The notes under the pieces were generated by a model that did no database searches, was not told where the DNA came from, and was given only the letters and a program-made list of their open reading frames with translations. DNA of 64,000 nucleotides from Capsicum annuum (lineage: Eukaryota; Streptophyta; Magnoliopsida; Solanales; Solanaceae): assembly GCF_002878395.1 (NCBI RefSeq), contig NC_061119.1, positions 20,469,792 to 20,533,791 on the forward strand. Reading direction: 5' to 3'. Below, one piece after another: positions 45,061-57,049 of this stretch. A program made the translations under genes and the position numbers. Position 1 is the stretch's first letter, and the number at the start of each line of letters is the position of its first letter.

Positions 45061-46730
45061 TTCTCAACCCATCAACACACGACACATAAAACCTACCTTG
45101 ACATTGCAACATACTATCTTCCCTTTTGGAGAAAACCTCTACTTTCTTATCTCTAACTGACTCCTTAAACTTAACAAAACTAGAATCCCTATCTTTCTTT
45201 TCTTTCACTTCATCAACCAAAGAATATTCCAAGCTATTTTGAACCCATACACTACTCTCAGTTGAATACAATAATCGAACACCTAATCAAAAAAGTCGAT
45301 AAATCTCCTGAACTAATCTCTTCTTATTATTCTCAGCATGAGCAATACTACCCATAGACAATCTACTAAGGGCATTTGTCACTACATTAGCTTTGCCTGG
45401 GTGATTCAAAACACTAATATCATAATCTTTTAACAACTCTTACCATCTTCTCTAATGAAAATTTAAATCTTTCTGCAAAAATACTTACCAAAAAATTTGT
45501 GATTCATGAACACATCAACATGAATCTCATAGAAATAATGCCTCTAAATCTTCAAGGCAAACAAAACAACTGCTAACTCAAGATCATGGGTAGGGTAATT
45601 CTTTTTAAGGGGATTAAGCTATATAGATATATAGGCTATGACCTTACTTCTCCCCATCAAAACACAACCCAAGAAAACTCTAGAAGCATCAGAGTAAACA
45701 ACAAATCCATTTGAACCATCTGGTAAGGTCAAAACTGGGGATAAGGTGAGTCGAGTCTTTAACTCCAAAAAAATGTTCTCACAAGGATATGACCACCATT
45801 ACTTGAATCTATTTTGACTCAATCTAGATTTGGGGGATGTAATAGATGAAAACTCTTCAAAAAATCATCAATAATAGACAACTTAACCCAAGAAACTTCT
45901 GATATATGATTAAGAGATGGGTCTAGGCTAGTTTCTCACTACTTTGGTCTTTTGAGGGTCAACTTTAATGCCATCACCGGAAATAATATAGCTAAGGAAT
46001 GTTACTATATTAGCCAAAACACACCCTTACTAAATTTGCCGAATTACTAATGGGCTCTAAGAGTCTGAAATATAATTTTGAGATGGTCTGATCCTTTTCA
46101 CTATGGGAGTAGACTAAAATGCCATCAACAAAGACTATGACTGGTATGACCAAATACTACTTGAACACTATGTTTATCAAGTCCATGAAAGTTGCTAGGT
46201 CATTCGTTAGTCTAAAAGACATAACTAGAAACTCCCTGTGACCATTATGATTTCTGAAAGCTATTTTTGAAATGTCACATTCTTTAAATCTGAGCTGATG
46301 ATTGACATACCTAAGGTCTATCATAGAAAAATAACTAGCATCTTAAAGTTAGTAGAATAAGTCATTAATCCTTTGGAGTGGATATTTATTCTTGATTGGG
46401 ACTTTGTTCAGCAGACGGTAATCGATGCACATTCTGAGAGAATCGTCTTTCTTACGCATGAAAAGAACTAGAACGCCCTATGGGGAAGCAATAGACCTTA
46501 TGAATCCCTTATCTAAGAGATTTGTAGGGTAGACTAGATATAGGTTGGGTATCTGCAAAGAGATGTATTCTGAAGTCAATTTCTCTTTTGGGAGGAGCTC
46601 CAAGAACATCTTCAAGGAACACATCTGGAAATTCCCTCACTACTGAAACTAATTTAAGACTTGGTGTCTTAAAATTAGTGTCTTTGACATGAACAAGAGA
46701 GTAAACATAACCCTTGGAAATTATTTTTCT
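45061..46730 (-). pseudogene. Gyp-A reverse transcriptase and RNase H
   Basis: This stretch is heavily broken. In sense order there are fragments of the RT palm, then VIVFVDGILVYSHSEKDQT at about 46140-46090, where the usual D-D pair reads D-G (46121-46132), destroying the catalytic site. The RNase H part near 45900-45400 shows only scattered words. A 71-codon open piece at 45271-45056 (LEYSLVDEVKEKKDRDSSF) is the spacer before integrase. It would copy element RNA into DNA if intact. Confidence 0.7.
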
Positions 46731-47200
46731 TGCCTTAAGGTATGATATAATTTGACCCCTTAGTGCAAAAGTGCTACCCCTCTATTCAATGACTGGTTCA
46801 TCTAGAAACTAGAACTGAACAACTCTATATTCTACAGTCAACTAAAGCATAGAATAAGTACAGCTAATCCATGCCGAGAATTACATTAAAATTAGTCATC
46901 TCCAACTCTACAAGATCATCTGCAGTGACTTTCTAAGATGTTGTGACCAGACAGTTCTAGCATACCTACCTGGCTATAATAGTGACACCCATTAGAGTAG
47001 ACACTAAGAAAGGCTCTACTAAATACTCAAGATTTACACCAACTTTAATAGCTATATAGAGGGTTATAAAATAAAGAGAAGCTCTAGGGTCTAACAAAGC
47101 ATAAACATGGATGAGAAAGACGTGTAACTTAACAGTAACCACACTAGGAGAACTTTTCTGATCTTGTGGGGAATGAAGTGCATAAAGCCTTTTTTATCAT
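46731..47200 (-). pseudogene. Gyp-A protease
   Basis: Sense words VYALLDPRASLYFITLYIA (the DPG/DSG active site reads DPR) and, further on, MTNFNVILGMD, the FDVILGMDWL block, place a broken retropepsin between gag and RT. Several stops lie between them. Confidence 0.7.
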
Positions 47201-48357
47201 TGTCCACTAGTGGCACTAGAAGTAGAACCTTACTAAGTTAAGCAACCTGTTAGAACTACCGAAGAGTTATTCTATCCCTACTGAAGATCATTTCTACCTC
47301 TCTGAGGACCTACTGGACAATCTCTGACTCTATGGCCTAGCTTGCCACACATAAAACACACATCACTACTAGCCTTGCACACACCTTGATGATTTCTACC
47401 ACATTTCCGACAAAGAGGATTAATAGGACCACTGTTCACACTATCCTTGGATTTGGAGCCTAGTGCCCTATGCCGACTATCATTTCTGAACTTTGGCAGT
47501 GGTGCACTAGCTAAAGATGGAGTTGGGGCTGAAAACTTCTATCTAAAATAAGAACGGTTACCATCCTCTAACCTCTGCAAAGAGAAGTCAAAGGTACCAA
47601 TTCTTGCCTTCTTATTTTATCTTTCCCTCTCCTTTAGCTTTTGTTTCTCAATCTGCTGAGCATGGATCATAAGCCTAGATATATCTATCTCATTCATCTA
47701 CATAGAATACCTACACACTTTGACCACACATTCAGCTAAACCAGAAACTAATGTTATCATTCTAGATCTATTATCACCCACCATCGAAGGAGCATACATC
47801 ACTATCTGAGTAAATTTAAGCAAATAGTCATTCACACTCATATTACCCTCCTTCAAATAAATATACTCTAGCACCTTAGCTTTCCCCAACTCTAAGGGAA
47901 AGAACCTATCTAAAAAGGTTATGGCAAACTCTTCCTACTTTACATCCCCTACCTCAACACCTCTATCCTTCTTCCATTTCTTATTCCGTATATGAGCTAT
48001 ATTCTGCAACTTGTAAGTAGCCAAAAATGCACTCTCACTTGAGGTGACACCCATAATATTAGTAAAATTCTGAACAATATCAAGAAATTCCTACGGATCC
48101 TTGTCAGAATTGGATCCCAAAAACAAAGGAGGGTTTATTCGGGTAAAGTCCCGAATCCTACTTGCAGTTGTGTTGGGAACTGGATTGGCTGGAGCAGCAG
48201 CTTGTTCAATCTTCTTATCTTCTACTTACTAAGCTAAGGCAAGGAATGTAGCTCTGAATTAGACATGAAAGACATGCTCGTTTAGGGGATCTTCTTGAAT
48301 AGGTAGAGGTGCAGGCTGATTTGTATTTCTTCTTCCGCTATTCTTCATAGGAGGCAT
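47201..48357 (-). pseudogene. Gyp-A gag with CCHC zinc knuckle
   Basis: The ATG at 48357 (MPPMKNSGRRN) opens the usual gag start of this family, also seen at 55933 in Gyp-C (MPPKRRNQ). The Retrotrans_gag core follows: RIRDFTRINPPLFLGSNSDK, FLDIVQNFTNIMGVTSSESA, and the open piece GKAKVLEYIYLKEGNMSVND at 47889-47698. Two knuckles near 47340-47430 read CRKCGRNHQGVC and CFMCGKLGHRVRDC; the second is a perfect CX2CX4HX4C. At least six stops interrupt it. It is a capsid/nucleocapsid precursor when intact. Confidence 0.85.
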
Positions 48358-48559
48358 TTTCTAAAAAAGAGTAAAGGATGGATTAGAAAGATAATTTAAA
48401 TAGAGTTCATGCTTACTTGCACAACATAAATACTTAAAGAAAGGAAAGTTTTAATAAAATGTCTTGTTGACTCTCGTACATAAGTGTGGCGCACTTGATA
48501 CCCATGCAAAAGAATCTACTCAATACAGCTTTCAGATTCCGTAGGACAATATAAAACCT

Positions 48560-48575
48560 TAGGCTCTGGTACAAA
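48560..48575 (-). other. Primer-binding site of Gyp-A (tRNA-iMet)
   Basis: Sense TTGTACCAGAGCCTAA lies 6-8 bp after the LTR end. TGGTATCAGAGCC is expected for initiator-Met tRNA, so it carries two changes. Confidence 0.75.
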
Positions 48576-48580
48576 GTTTT

Positions 48581-49706
48581 TCCATTACCCGAGGCTACAC
48601 CCTAGTCGTGACAACGGTGCTTACAATCCCGAAGGACCATAAGCTAACCCATAAGCTGGTACCTACTATGAGCACTGAGTAAACTGATAATGAATATTAT
48701 ATGCGGAAACAACTAGGTATAGCCATAAGGATTTAAATACTTAAATATTGATAAGTCATAAGTCTGACTGTCTAGAAACATACTGAAAAGACTGATAAAA
48801 ATAACTAATAAACTGACTAACAGTCTATTGGCTGAAAGCCTCTAACTAGCTGAAAAAAGTTGATGGGATAGGCACCATCTAAATCTAATTATCTAACTGA
48901 ATTGAAAAGATGAACTTCAAAAATAACAGAAATAAATAACCATGTCCTCGATAGATAAGGACTCAGCATGACTACTGCTATAGAGAGGCGGATCTGTCTA
49001 TGTACAGTCTTCCTGAGCATCCAAAGCTAAAATATAAGACGTCATAGAATGAAGAAAATATATGTGATCAGTACTTTGAATGTACTGGTATGCAAGATAA
49101 CGTTAGGTTGAAATACATAGGGTCAGGTACATAAAAAACTAACTGATTGAATAACATAAGATAACTGATCTATAATATGCGTGAAAAATGTAAAATTTGA
49201 AGATCTATAAGCGGAAATCTAATAACTAAATAACAGGTCATTTGTATTTTATGGTCAACCAAACCTGAACTAAAATCTATACTTAATATTGGACTAAGAC
49301 TGTGGGATGTATAATCTAACAAAAATTCTCTACTATGAGCTAATTGGGGTCCAACCTGTGACCCTTTTTTGAAGGGTATCAATACCATGCCATGTGTACT
49401 AACATTGGCTATGTGGATCCACTAATTTGATGTCCTGAAAGACCAGTGTGTCAAGCCTAACAAATGGGCGACCCTTGAGAGGAAGTCAAGTTTAAACTGA
49501 TGGGTGTATGTAGTTCTAAAATACAGGGACTGCTACTAATGACTCTACCAAACTGACGGGGAAGCCACTATCCCTGCATTCACTCGGTGCTAAATCCTAC
49601 ACCCAACTGAACTGACACTGGTTACTGGACTGAACTAAGTATGACTGAGCTAGAAACTGATCACGATAATTGACTATATGATAATGCTCATGGTTTATCT
49701 AAATCC
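48581..49706 (-). repeat. Gyp-A 5' LTR (3' part), interrupted by LINE-2
   Basis: About 1.1 kb, homologous piece by piece to the split 3' LTR. It lacks all three insertions found there, giving their empty sites at 48632, 48863 and about 49143-49161. It stops at GGTTTATCTAAATCC, where the LINE-2 tail begins. Confidence 0.85.
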
Positions 49707-49999
49707 AACAATAACAACAACAACAATAACAAGCCCAATATATTCCTACTAGTGGGGTCTGGGGACGGTAGAATGTACGCAGTCCATACCACTTCATGTT
49801 AAAAAGTAGAGAGGCTATTTAAAATAGACCCTGGCTCAAGAAAAAGGACAATGACCTAAGTTAAACATCGCAAGCATACAACATGATAAAATAACAATGG
49901 TACAATAACCATAAAAAAGTAGATTAACAGACAAAAGGCACTACCCTCCCCCCAACTCTAACACTACCAACCAAGCGACACAAAACTCACCTAACACTC

Positions 50000-51250
50000 G
50001 CCTATGACTTGACCATACCCCTTATCCCTCTACCTTAATACACTTCCTCCAAAACTTCATATCGAGGGTCATGTCCTCTGTGAGCCATAATTACTCCATG
50101 TCATGTATAATCACTTCACTCCTATATTTCTTCAGCCTACCCCTACCCCTCTTGAAACTATCTAAGGCTAACCTCTCACGCTTACGGACTGGAGTATCCA
50201 TGCCCCTTCTCATCACATGCCCAAACCATCTCAGCCTATATTCTCGAATCTTATCTTCCATCGACACCAATCCCACCTTGTCCCAAATAGTCTCATTTCT
50301 AATCCTGTCTGCCCTCGTGATACCATACATCAAACACAATATCCTCATTTCTGCCAACTTCAACTTTTGCATGTGAGAATTTTAAAAGGCCAACACTCCA
50401 TGCCATACAACAAAGCCAGCCATACTACAACTATGTAGAATTTTACTTTAACGTTAGGAGGCACCTTCTTATCACAAAGAATTCTAGAGGCGAGCCATAA
50501 TTTCAACCAACTTTCCCCAATATAGTGAGATACATCCTCGTCAGTCTCTCCATTCCCCTGAATCATAGACCCAAGGTACTTAAAACAATCCCTCTTACAA
50601 ACCACCTGAGACTCCAACTTTACTACCACCTCATCCTCTTGCCTTGTGTTACTAAACTTACAGTCGAAGTACTCCGTCTTTGTCCTACTTAACTTGATAC
50701 CTTTAGTTTGTAGGGTTTGTCTCCAAAGCTCCAACTTGTCATTAACACCTTGACATGACTCATTAATCAAGACTACATTATCCGCAAAAAGCATACACCA
50801 TGGCACCTCACCTTCAATATTCTGTGTCAACACATTCATTACTACAGCAAATAAAAATGGACTGAGAGTTTAACCTTGGTGCAACCCAGTAAGTATAAAA
50901 ATATGCTCGAAATCCCTCCCACAGTTCTTACCCGAGTCTTCGTGCACTCATATATGTCCTTAATTGAATGAATATATGTCACAGGGACCCCCTCACATCC
51001 AAGCATCTCCAAAGAACCTCCCTAGGGACTTGTCATATGGCTTTGCCAAGTTAATAAACACCACGTACAGGCCCCTTTTTCTCTCTCTATACTACTCAAC
51101 CAGCCTCCACTCTAGGTGAATTTTCTCAGTCATCGAGTTACCAGGCACAAAACTAAACTGATTCTTGAAAATAGACACTATCTTCCTCAACCTGCACCCC
51201 AATACCATCTCTCAATTCTTTATTGTGTGACTCAATAACTTAAGACCTCG
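50000..51250 (-). pseudogene. LINE-2 RTE reverse transcriptase and C-terminus
   Basis: The 159-codon piece at 50839-50360 starts [20 protein letters not shown] and again has FADN for FADD. It goes on through [33 protein letters not shown] and [17 protein letters not shown]. The next piece, 50372-50091, is the intact C-terminal domain: [49 protein letters not shown]. Upstream, 50950-51240 encodes the ...KAYD... palm region in broken frames. This copy keeps a longer open RT stretch than LINE-1, but is equally inactive at the catalytic box. Confidence 0.87.
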
Positions 51251-51396
51251 GTAGTGATTAGAACTCTAAATATCACTTTTTTCTTATAAAGAGGAATTAT
51301 CGTACCATATCTCTACTCCTCGGGAATCTTAGTAGACCTAAAAATGTTATTGAATAAGTCGGTCAACTACCTCAACCCCGTCCTACTTGAAAACTT

Positions 51397-51825
51397 CTAA
51401 AAATCTATCAGAATCTCATCAGGCCCGATCGCCCTACCTCTTCTCATCTTGCAAGTAGCCTCACAGACCTCCTCTTTCTTAAAACGCCAACAATAGCCAA
51501 AATCTCTATATTCTTCAGTGTGCTCCAACTCCCCTAGTACAATGCCCCAGTCCCCCTCATTATCCATGATCCAATGAAAATACAACTACCATATTTTCTT
51601 AATAAGAACGTCATCTACCAAAACTCTGCCATCCTCCCCTTTAATAAACTTACCCTGGTCCAGATCTCGACCTTTATGCTCCCTAGCTTTGGCAAGCTTA
51701 TACAACCTCTTTTCCCAACCCTTCTCCTTTAGTCCTTCATATAATCTCTCAACCACTATCTTCTTAGCAGTGGTAACCGCTAACTTAGCCTTATTCCTAG
51801 CTAACTTATACTCCTTCTTGCTCAC
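51397..51825 (-). pseudogene. LINE-2 linker region
   Basis: Pieces 51825-51586 (MSKKEYKLARNKAKLAVTTA, YEGLKEKGWEKRLYKLAKAR, RDLDQGKFIKGEDGRVLVDD) and 51585-51397 (YFHWIMDNEGDWGIVLGELE, RGRAIGPDEI) are nearly contiguous and match the LINE-1 linker. GPDEIP-type wording is typical just upstream of RTE reverse transcriptase. Confidence 0.8.
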
Positions 51826-52840
51826 CCTCTTTTCTCTTCATCCTTACTCTAAACCAACTTAACGTAAGTCGTATTGTTCGACTCCACCTTCTTCTTAAAA
51901 TCTTCATTCCACCACCAATCCCTTGATGTTGGCCAGACCAATCCATCGAGTAACCCAAAACCTCTCCAGCTTCCTCCTTGATGCAAATCACAGCCATATC
52001 CCATATACTATCCACGTCCCTACTACATTCGCAAGACCTCATCCCCTCTAACCTTGCCCCTATCTCCAAAGCAGTAGCTAGGGTCAGGTTACCCCACCTG
52101 GTCAACCCTCCCTACCCCTTCTCTTTTTTCCCTTCTTAATAATCAAGTCCATCACCAAAAGTCTACGTTCGGTCAAAAGGTTCTCCCTCGAAAAGACCTT
52201 ATAATCCCTACATAAAGCTCTATCTCCCTTCCTAAGCAGCAAAAATCCAATCTGAGTGTTGGTTAACCTATTACGGATAATAACCAGATGCTCCTTCTTT
52301 TTCGAAAAATAATAGTCCACTACCACCTACTCAAAGTCCCTCACAAAATCAAAAAGAGAGTTTCCTGCATCATTCCTATCCCAATGCCAAAACCTCTATA
52401 TACCTCCCCATATCCTACCAGTAAATTCCTGATGTGCCCATTGAAGTCCCCTCCTATAAATATTTTCTTCGAGCTAGGCATGTTGCTAAACACTTCATCC
52501 AAAACCTCCCAAAATCTCCCCTTCTCCTCTTTCTATAGGCCCACCTGTGGTGCATAAGCACTTCAAATGTTCATTGTAAACCCCCTAATGACTAACTTAA
52601 TAGTCATCACCCTATTAACATCCAATACCTGCTTTCTAAGCTATTTATTCACTAATATACCTACACCATTACCACGCCTCTCATTACCCAAATACAACAA
52701 CTTGTACCAATCCATATCCCTAGCCTTAGAACCTACCCAATTAGTTTCTTAAACGGACTCAATAATGATCCTTCTCTTCCTAATGAGCTTAACCATCTCT
52801 ATCGACTTTCTATGAAGGGTCCCTATGTTCTACGACCGTA
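51806..52840 (-). pseudogene. LINE-2 AP-type endonuclease
   Basis: The N-terminus near 52840 has lost its start codon (TTG) and the Trp of GSWN is a stop: SVRS then NIGTLHRKSIEMVK. ETNWVGSKARD keeps the catalytic Glu. Open pieces 52326-52102 (NRLTNTQIGFLLLRKGDRAL) and 52105-51806 (RWGNLTLATALEIGARLEGM) cover the rest. Frames shift at least twice. LINE-1 preserves this domain better. Confidence 0.8.
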
Positions 52841-52917
52841 CACTCAACCTATCATCTCTCAAAACCCCTCCCGTAATACCTTTACCTTTCCACCTGACAC
52901 CAATACCAGACCTCAAC

Positions 52918-55712
52918 TGTAATAACCCAAAAAATCCAAACCAATATTAGAGCCATGTACCAAGGTCATGCATAGTACATCATGGTTATTTTATAGTTTT
53001 ATGGGTAAGTTAAATGTATATTATGGCTTCAAATAACTCCCACCTATAAGATGAATCAAAACATTCCTAACTGATTGAATTCTTGAGAAGCATATTGGTA
53101 TAGTCAAATTCAAATGATTATACCTATTATTATACTTAGAATTTTTGAGCTCATGACCTATAAACAGATATATAATTGAATTATCTTTCCAACGATACAA
53201 ATTTCGCCTATATCCGATAGCTGAGCGAAGAGTTATCCCCATTTTATTCATACATGTCAAGCTGGAAAACGGTGACGACGTTTCTGACGGAAAATCACAT
53301 TTCTGATGACCTTTTTGATGACGTCATCATATTCTGATGACATTTCTAATGACGTCTTTATCCCTAGGCAAAAAATCAAGAACTTGGACACCTTTTGTGA
53401 TGACCATTCGTGACGGCCTATCATGGAGCTGATGGCCTGTCATAGACGGCGTCAAGTATATTTTTCCAGCAATTCTAGGGCATTTTTTCAAGGGTATTTT
53501 TGTCATTTTATTCACCTTCCATGACTTATAACCCTAAAGAGGCATAATTTTCTCATTTTTCATTAGTTAAGCATCTCAAAAACCCTTTGTTAACCTCTCC
53601 ACCATAAGATTAGGGTTTCCATCAAACTCATCTCTCAAAAGCAAGATTCAAGCCTTTTTTCCATGATAATCGAGAATTAAGTTTCCCAATCCAAGAACTC
53701 TCAAGAAAATCATCAAGGTCCCCTTTCTAAGTTATGCATAGTGTTCATCTATGGATCCAATCCGTTTATAGAGCTCAAGAACTATGTTTTAAATATTATT
53801 TTGCAAATTTTTTTGTGGTCATATGAGTATGTACATGTTGACGATTGTTATTTAAGTTTCAATATGATTTCTAAAGGTGCTTTCATGGAATATATATGTT
53901 TGTTAATTGAAAACCATGAAATTTAGATGGTTTAATATGGTGCGAGTATGAAATACACCTATGCCTTAAAGAATGCATGCATGGTGTTTGATAAAATGCT
54001 TAGGATCCTAGAAATTCATGTATGTATGACTCTATGATGTATAAATGAAAAATCCATGTTAGCTATATACTTCAATATGAAATCTATGCTTTTCATGTGT
54101 TTCTACTGTGGTGGTATGAAACATGTAAGATAATGGAGATATACAATATGTACACGAAATATATCCATGAATTCCCTACAATGTTTAAGATGTTGAATAA
54201 CTATATGAAATATGATATCCCCTACTTATGATATTATGAATTGTGGACTCAAATCTTCTGATCAAATCATGTTATGTGTGTCAGTTTCCTTCTATCGAGT
54301 CCTAGGGGTATTCGGACCCAAAAAACATAGTGGTATGACTAGAGCTATGTTATGTTGTCACAATAATCTCAGTCCAGCTATAATCTATAGATCTCAATTA
54401 GTCATTTGACTCAGGAAACCTCAGTAATCTCATGATCTTAGTTAACTCTTAGAAAATAGTACTACTCCCTCAGTCAATGGAAGTCAATTAATCTGTCCAT
54501 GTACAGTCAGTTGAATCATGTTTAGTCTCTTCAGATGGGAGTAGAAGTTAGTATCGAGTAAAACCATGGATGGGAACTCACCTACCAGTTTAGGGTGTGA
54601 TTCTTAGCAGCCATCCTTGTATTCTAAAACTACTTAGCCAACGTAGGTTGAGACATCCTAGCCTGTTAGATTAGGGTTGATGAGGTGGCTTAACATTTCA
54701 GTTTAGGGTTCCCACCGTTCTCCTATCGAATACCTGCCAGCTAAGGGTCACACACAACTATCCTTTTAAGTGGTGTGGTTTGACACCCCATCAGTCGATA
54801 CCGAGATTGGACCCCAACTTAGCTATATACATTATTAGGGCCTGTCGATTAAACAACTACCTCCCACAGTTTCAGAATCAGTCTCAGTAAACGAACTCAG
54901 ATAGGTCTTTAGATTTCAGTATATCAGGACTATCAGATAAAGTAAGACTCAGTTACAGTACGAAACTCAGGTAGTTCCATTAGATTCGTAATTGTCACAT
55001 ATAATCACCCATGTTACAGAATTTCGGTTTCAGTCATGTTAGCCATAAATAAACTATGTATTAGAATATAGGACTAGCTATCATGCACCCATGATTTCAG
55101 TTACTATGTATGTATGCTTGTACTCTTACGTTCATATTAGTCAGATAGTTAGCATTGTTCATGTGTGTAAACATTGTTTATAATTAGCCTACCTCACTTG
55201 TATACTCAGTACATTCCCTCGTACTGATGCATTTGCACTATAGGGCTTTATTTTTATGTTATACCATAGATTCAGAGACACGAGCTCCAGATCAGCAGTA
55301 GCAGTAGCATTTCCAGTCGTAGAGATTCAGTGAGTCCTCTTCATTTGAAGAACATATGATTTTATTTATTCATTATTATTTTAGCCAATTATTAATTTAT
55401 GGAGTTAGTTGGAGAAATATTCCTTTAAATCCTTATTCAGACATACTTAGAGGCTTTCAAATTCAGTATTCAGACTTATGTTTAGATTTGATTTGGTTTT
55501 CTGCTATTTTGGGTATATTTAACCCATATGGATATTATGTCTTGATTGATTCTTTATTCAGTTGAACCTTATGGCCTACATGTTTATATTTTTTGCATTA
55601 TTACATTATATATGCAGTGTACAGGTACAGATATCAGTCATGGGTTATCTTATGGTCCCTCGGGGTCATGAGCATTGTGTAGAATCTTGATTTAAAAAAT
55701 TAGGGCGTTACA
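52918..55712 (+). repeat. Gyp-C 5' LTR
   Basis: 2795 bp, from TGTAATAACCCAAAAAATCC to AATTAGGGCGTTACA. It contains a TGACG-rich module at 53265-53460 in U3. Short frames inside it are chance. Confidence 0.92.
53265..53460 (+). promoter_or_regulatory. TGACG/TATCA module in Gyp-C U3
   Basis: This dense cluster of TGACG and TGATG repeats includes the 14-bp palindrome TGATGACGTCATCA at 53316-53329 and GATGGCCTGTCATAGACGGC near 53431. The same palindrome is kept in the 3' LTR (60909-60922). The module resembles that of the LARD LTRs. TGACGTCA is a bZIP-type site; function is inferred. Confidence 0.55.
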
Positions 55713-55716
55713 AACT

Positions 55717-55733
55717 TGGTATCAGATCCTAAG
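55717..55733 (+). other. Primer-binding site of Gyp-C (tRNA-iMet)
   Basis: TGGTATCAGATCCTAAG starts four bases after the 5' LTR and matches the initiator-Met tRNA 3' end over the first ten bases. Confidence 0.9.
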
Positions 55734-55932
55734 GTTCAATAGAGTCCTAGGAAGTCTGAGAACAGCATCTAGTAGAGTCTTGCACATGGGTGTGTTATGC
55801 GCTACATTTATGTACAAGAGGTTATGAGATGTTTTAGGAACAGTTCGCTTTCTTCAATATTTATTTCGTGCTAGTAAACATAATTTCAAGTCAGTCTCTC
55901 AGTTTAATCCGCTCATCTCTTATATCAGAAAC

Positions 55933-56965
55933 ATGCCTCCGAAGAGAAGAAATCAGCCAGCTCCTCAGCTTGAAGATCCTTTGGGCGAACATGTTTCTCA
56001 TGCAGAGTTTAGGATTGCATTTACTGCTCTTTCTTAGTCTGTAGCTGCCCAAAATGAATGACCAAGAGTTATTCCGGACAACCTAGTAAACAATTTAACA
56101 GCAGCTAGGATTCAGGACTTCACCCAAATAAACTCTCTATCCTTTTTTGGGTCTAAGCCTGAAGGGGATCCTCAAGAATTCATTGACATAGTCCAGAAAG
56201 TAATTGATATGATGGGAGTCACTTCTTCCCAGAGTGCTGAGTTAGCCGCATACCAATTATAGGATATCCCTCACACTTGGTACAAGCAGTGGTTAGCAGA
56301 AAGATTAGATGATGCAGGTCCTGTTAAGTGGGAAGATTTTGTCATGGCTTTCTTAGACAAATTCTTTCCCTAAGAGCTGAGAGAGGCCAAAGTTCTTGAG
56401 TTCATCAATCTCAGGTAGGGAAATATAACGATTAGAGAGTATTCTCTTAGATTTACTCAGCTAGGCAGATATGACCCTCATGTAGTTACAGACAACAGGA
56501 ATAACATGATCAAGTTCATGTCAGGGGTGAGTGATAGCGTGGTAAATAAATGTAGGGGTGCGATGCTGAACAATGATATGACTTTATCTAGGCAGAACAA
56601 GAAAGTAAGATTAGGCAGTTTCAGTTTTACTCAGTGCAAATCAGAGGGAGGAAATCATTCATAGTTTCATCCTAAGTCAGCAGTTCCAGCCCCTTCCTCC
56701 ACTAGTGCCCCAATGCCAAATTTTAGGGACGACAACAGAGATAGAGCACCGGGCTCTAAATCTCAGGGCAGTATTAGCAGTACCCAAAAAAATCGCCTTT
56801 GTCAGACTTGTGGTAAGAAACAAAGGGTATTTTTAGAGACAGTAGTTATGTCTATTTTGGTTGTGGTAAGCCAGGCCACAAGATTAGGGAGTGTCCTCAG
56901 CCAGGCCCTCAGGGTCAGCAGAATCGTTCCACAGCTCATTTGGGTTACCCAAATCGGTAGGGTGC
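55933..56965 (+). pseudogene. Gyp-C gag
   Basis: It starts MPPKRRNQPAPQLEDPLGEH at the ATG at 55933, 220 bp after the LTR. The Retrotrans_gag core is recognisable: ARIQDFTQINSLSFFGSKPE, FIDIVQKVIDMMGVTSSQSA, DIPHTWYKQWLAERLDDAG, VKWEDFVMAFLDKFFP. Near 56864-56915 a knuckle reads YFGCGKPGHKIREC; its first Cys is Tyr and it is out of frame with the rest. At least six stops interrupt it, most at places where C to T turns CAG, CAA or CGA into a stop. Confidence 0.85.
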
Positions 56966-57049
56966 CACTTCCAGTGCTACTAGTGGGCAACGCCCAAATA
57001 GACTCTATGCTCTTCAGACCCGACAGGATCAGGAAAATTCTCCTAATGT

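Larger units (their letters stand above)
30206..49706 (-). mobile_element. Gyp-A: Tekay/Del-like Ty3/gypsy element holding nested insertions
   Basis: In sense order: 5' LTR (49706-48581 visible, the rest cut off by LINE-2), primer site, gag, protease, reverse transcriptase, RNase H, integrase with a chromodomain-like tail, purine tract (43593-43580), and 3' LTR (43579-30206). The 3' LTR is stretched to over 13 kb by three insertions: a solo LARD LTR, LARD-2 and LINE-1. Without them it is about 2.2 kb. All coding parts are broken. The element itself entered the Gyp-B LTR. Confidence 0.85.
49707..52917 (-). mobile_element. LINE-2: second RTE LINE, 3' portion
   Basis: Minus-strand RTE LINE with a degenerate (TTG)n 3' tail at 49707-49730, homologous to LINE-1 over its whole length. 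It is cut at 52917 by Gyp-C and resumes at 63283: LINE-1 reads straight through the matching place near 41118-41128 (...CCCCCAGGACATGACC). The far end lies outside the window. Confidence 0.88.

Noticed and set aside
50071..50376. 101-residue plus-strand frame
   Set aside because: Complement of the LINE-2 C-terminal domain.
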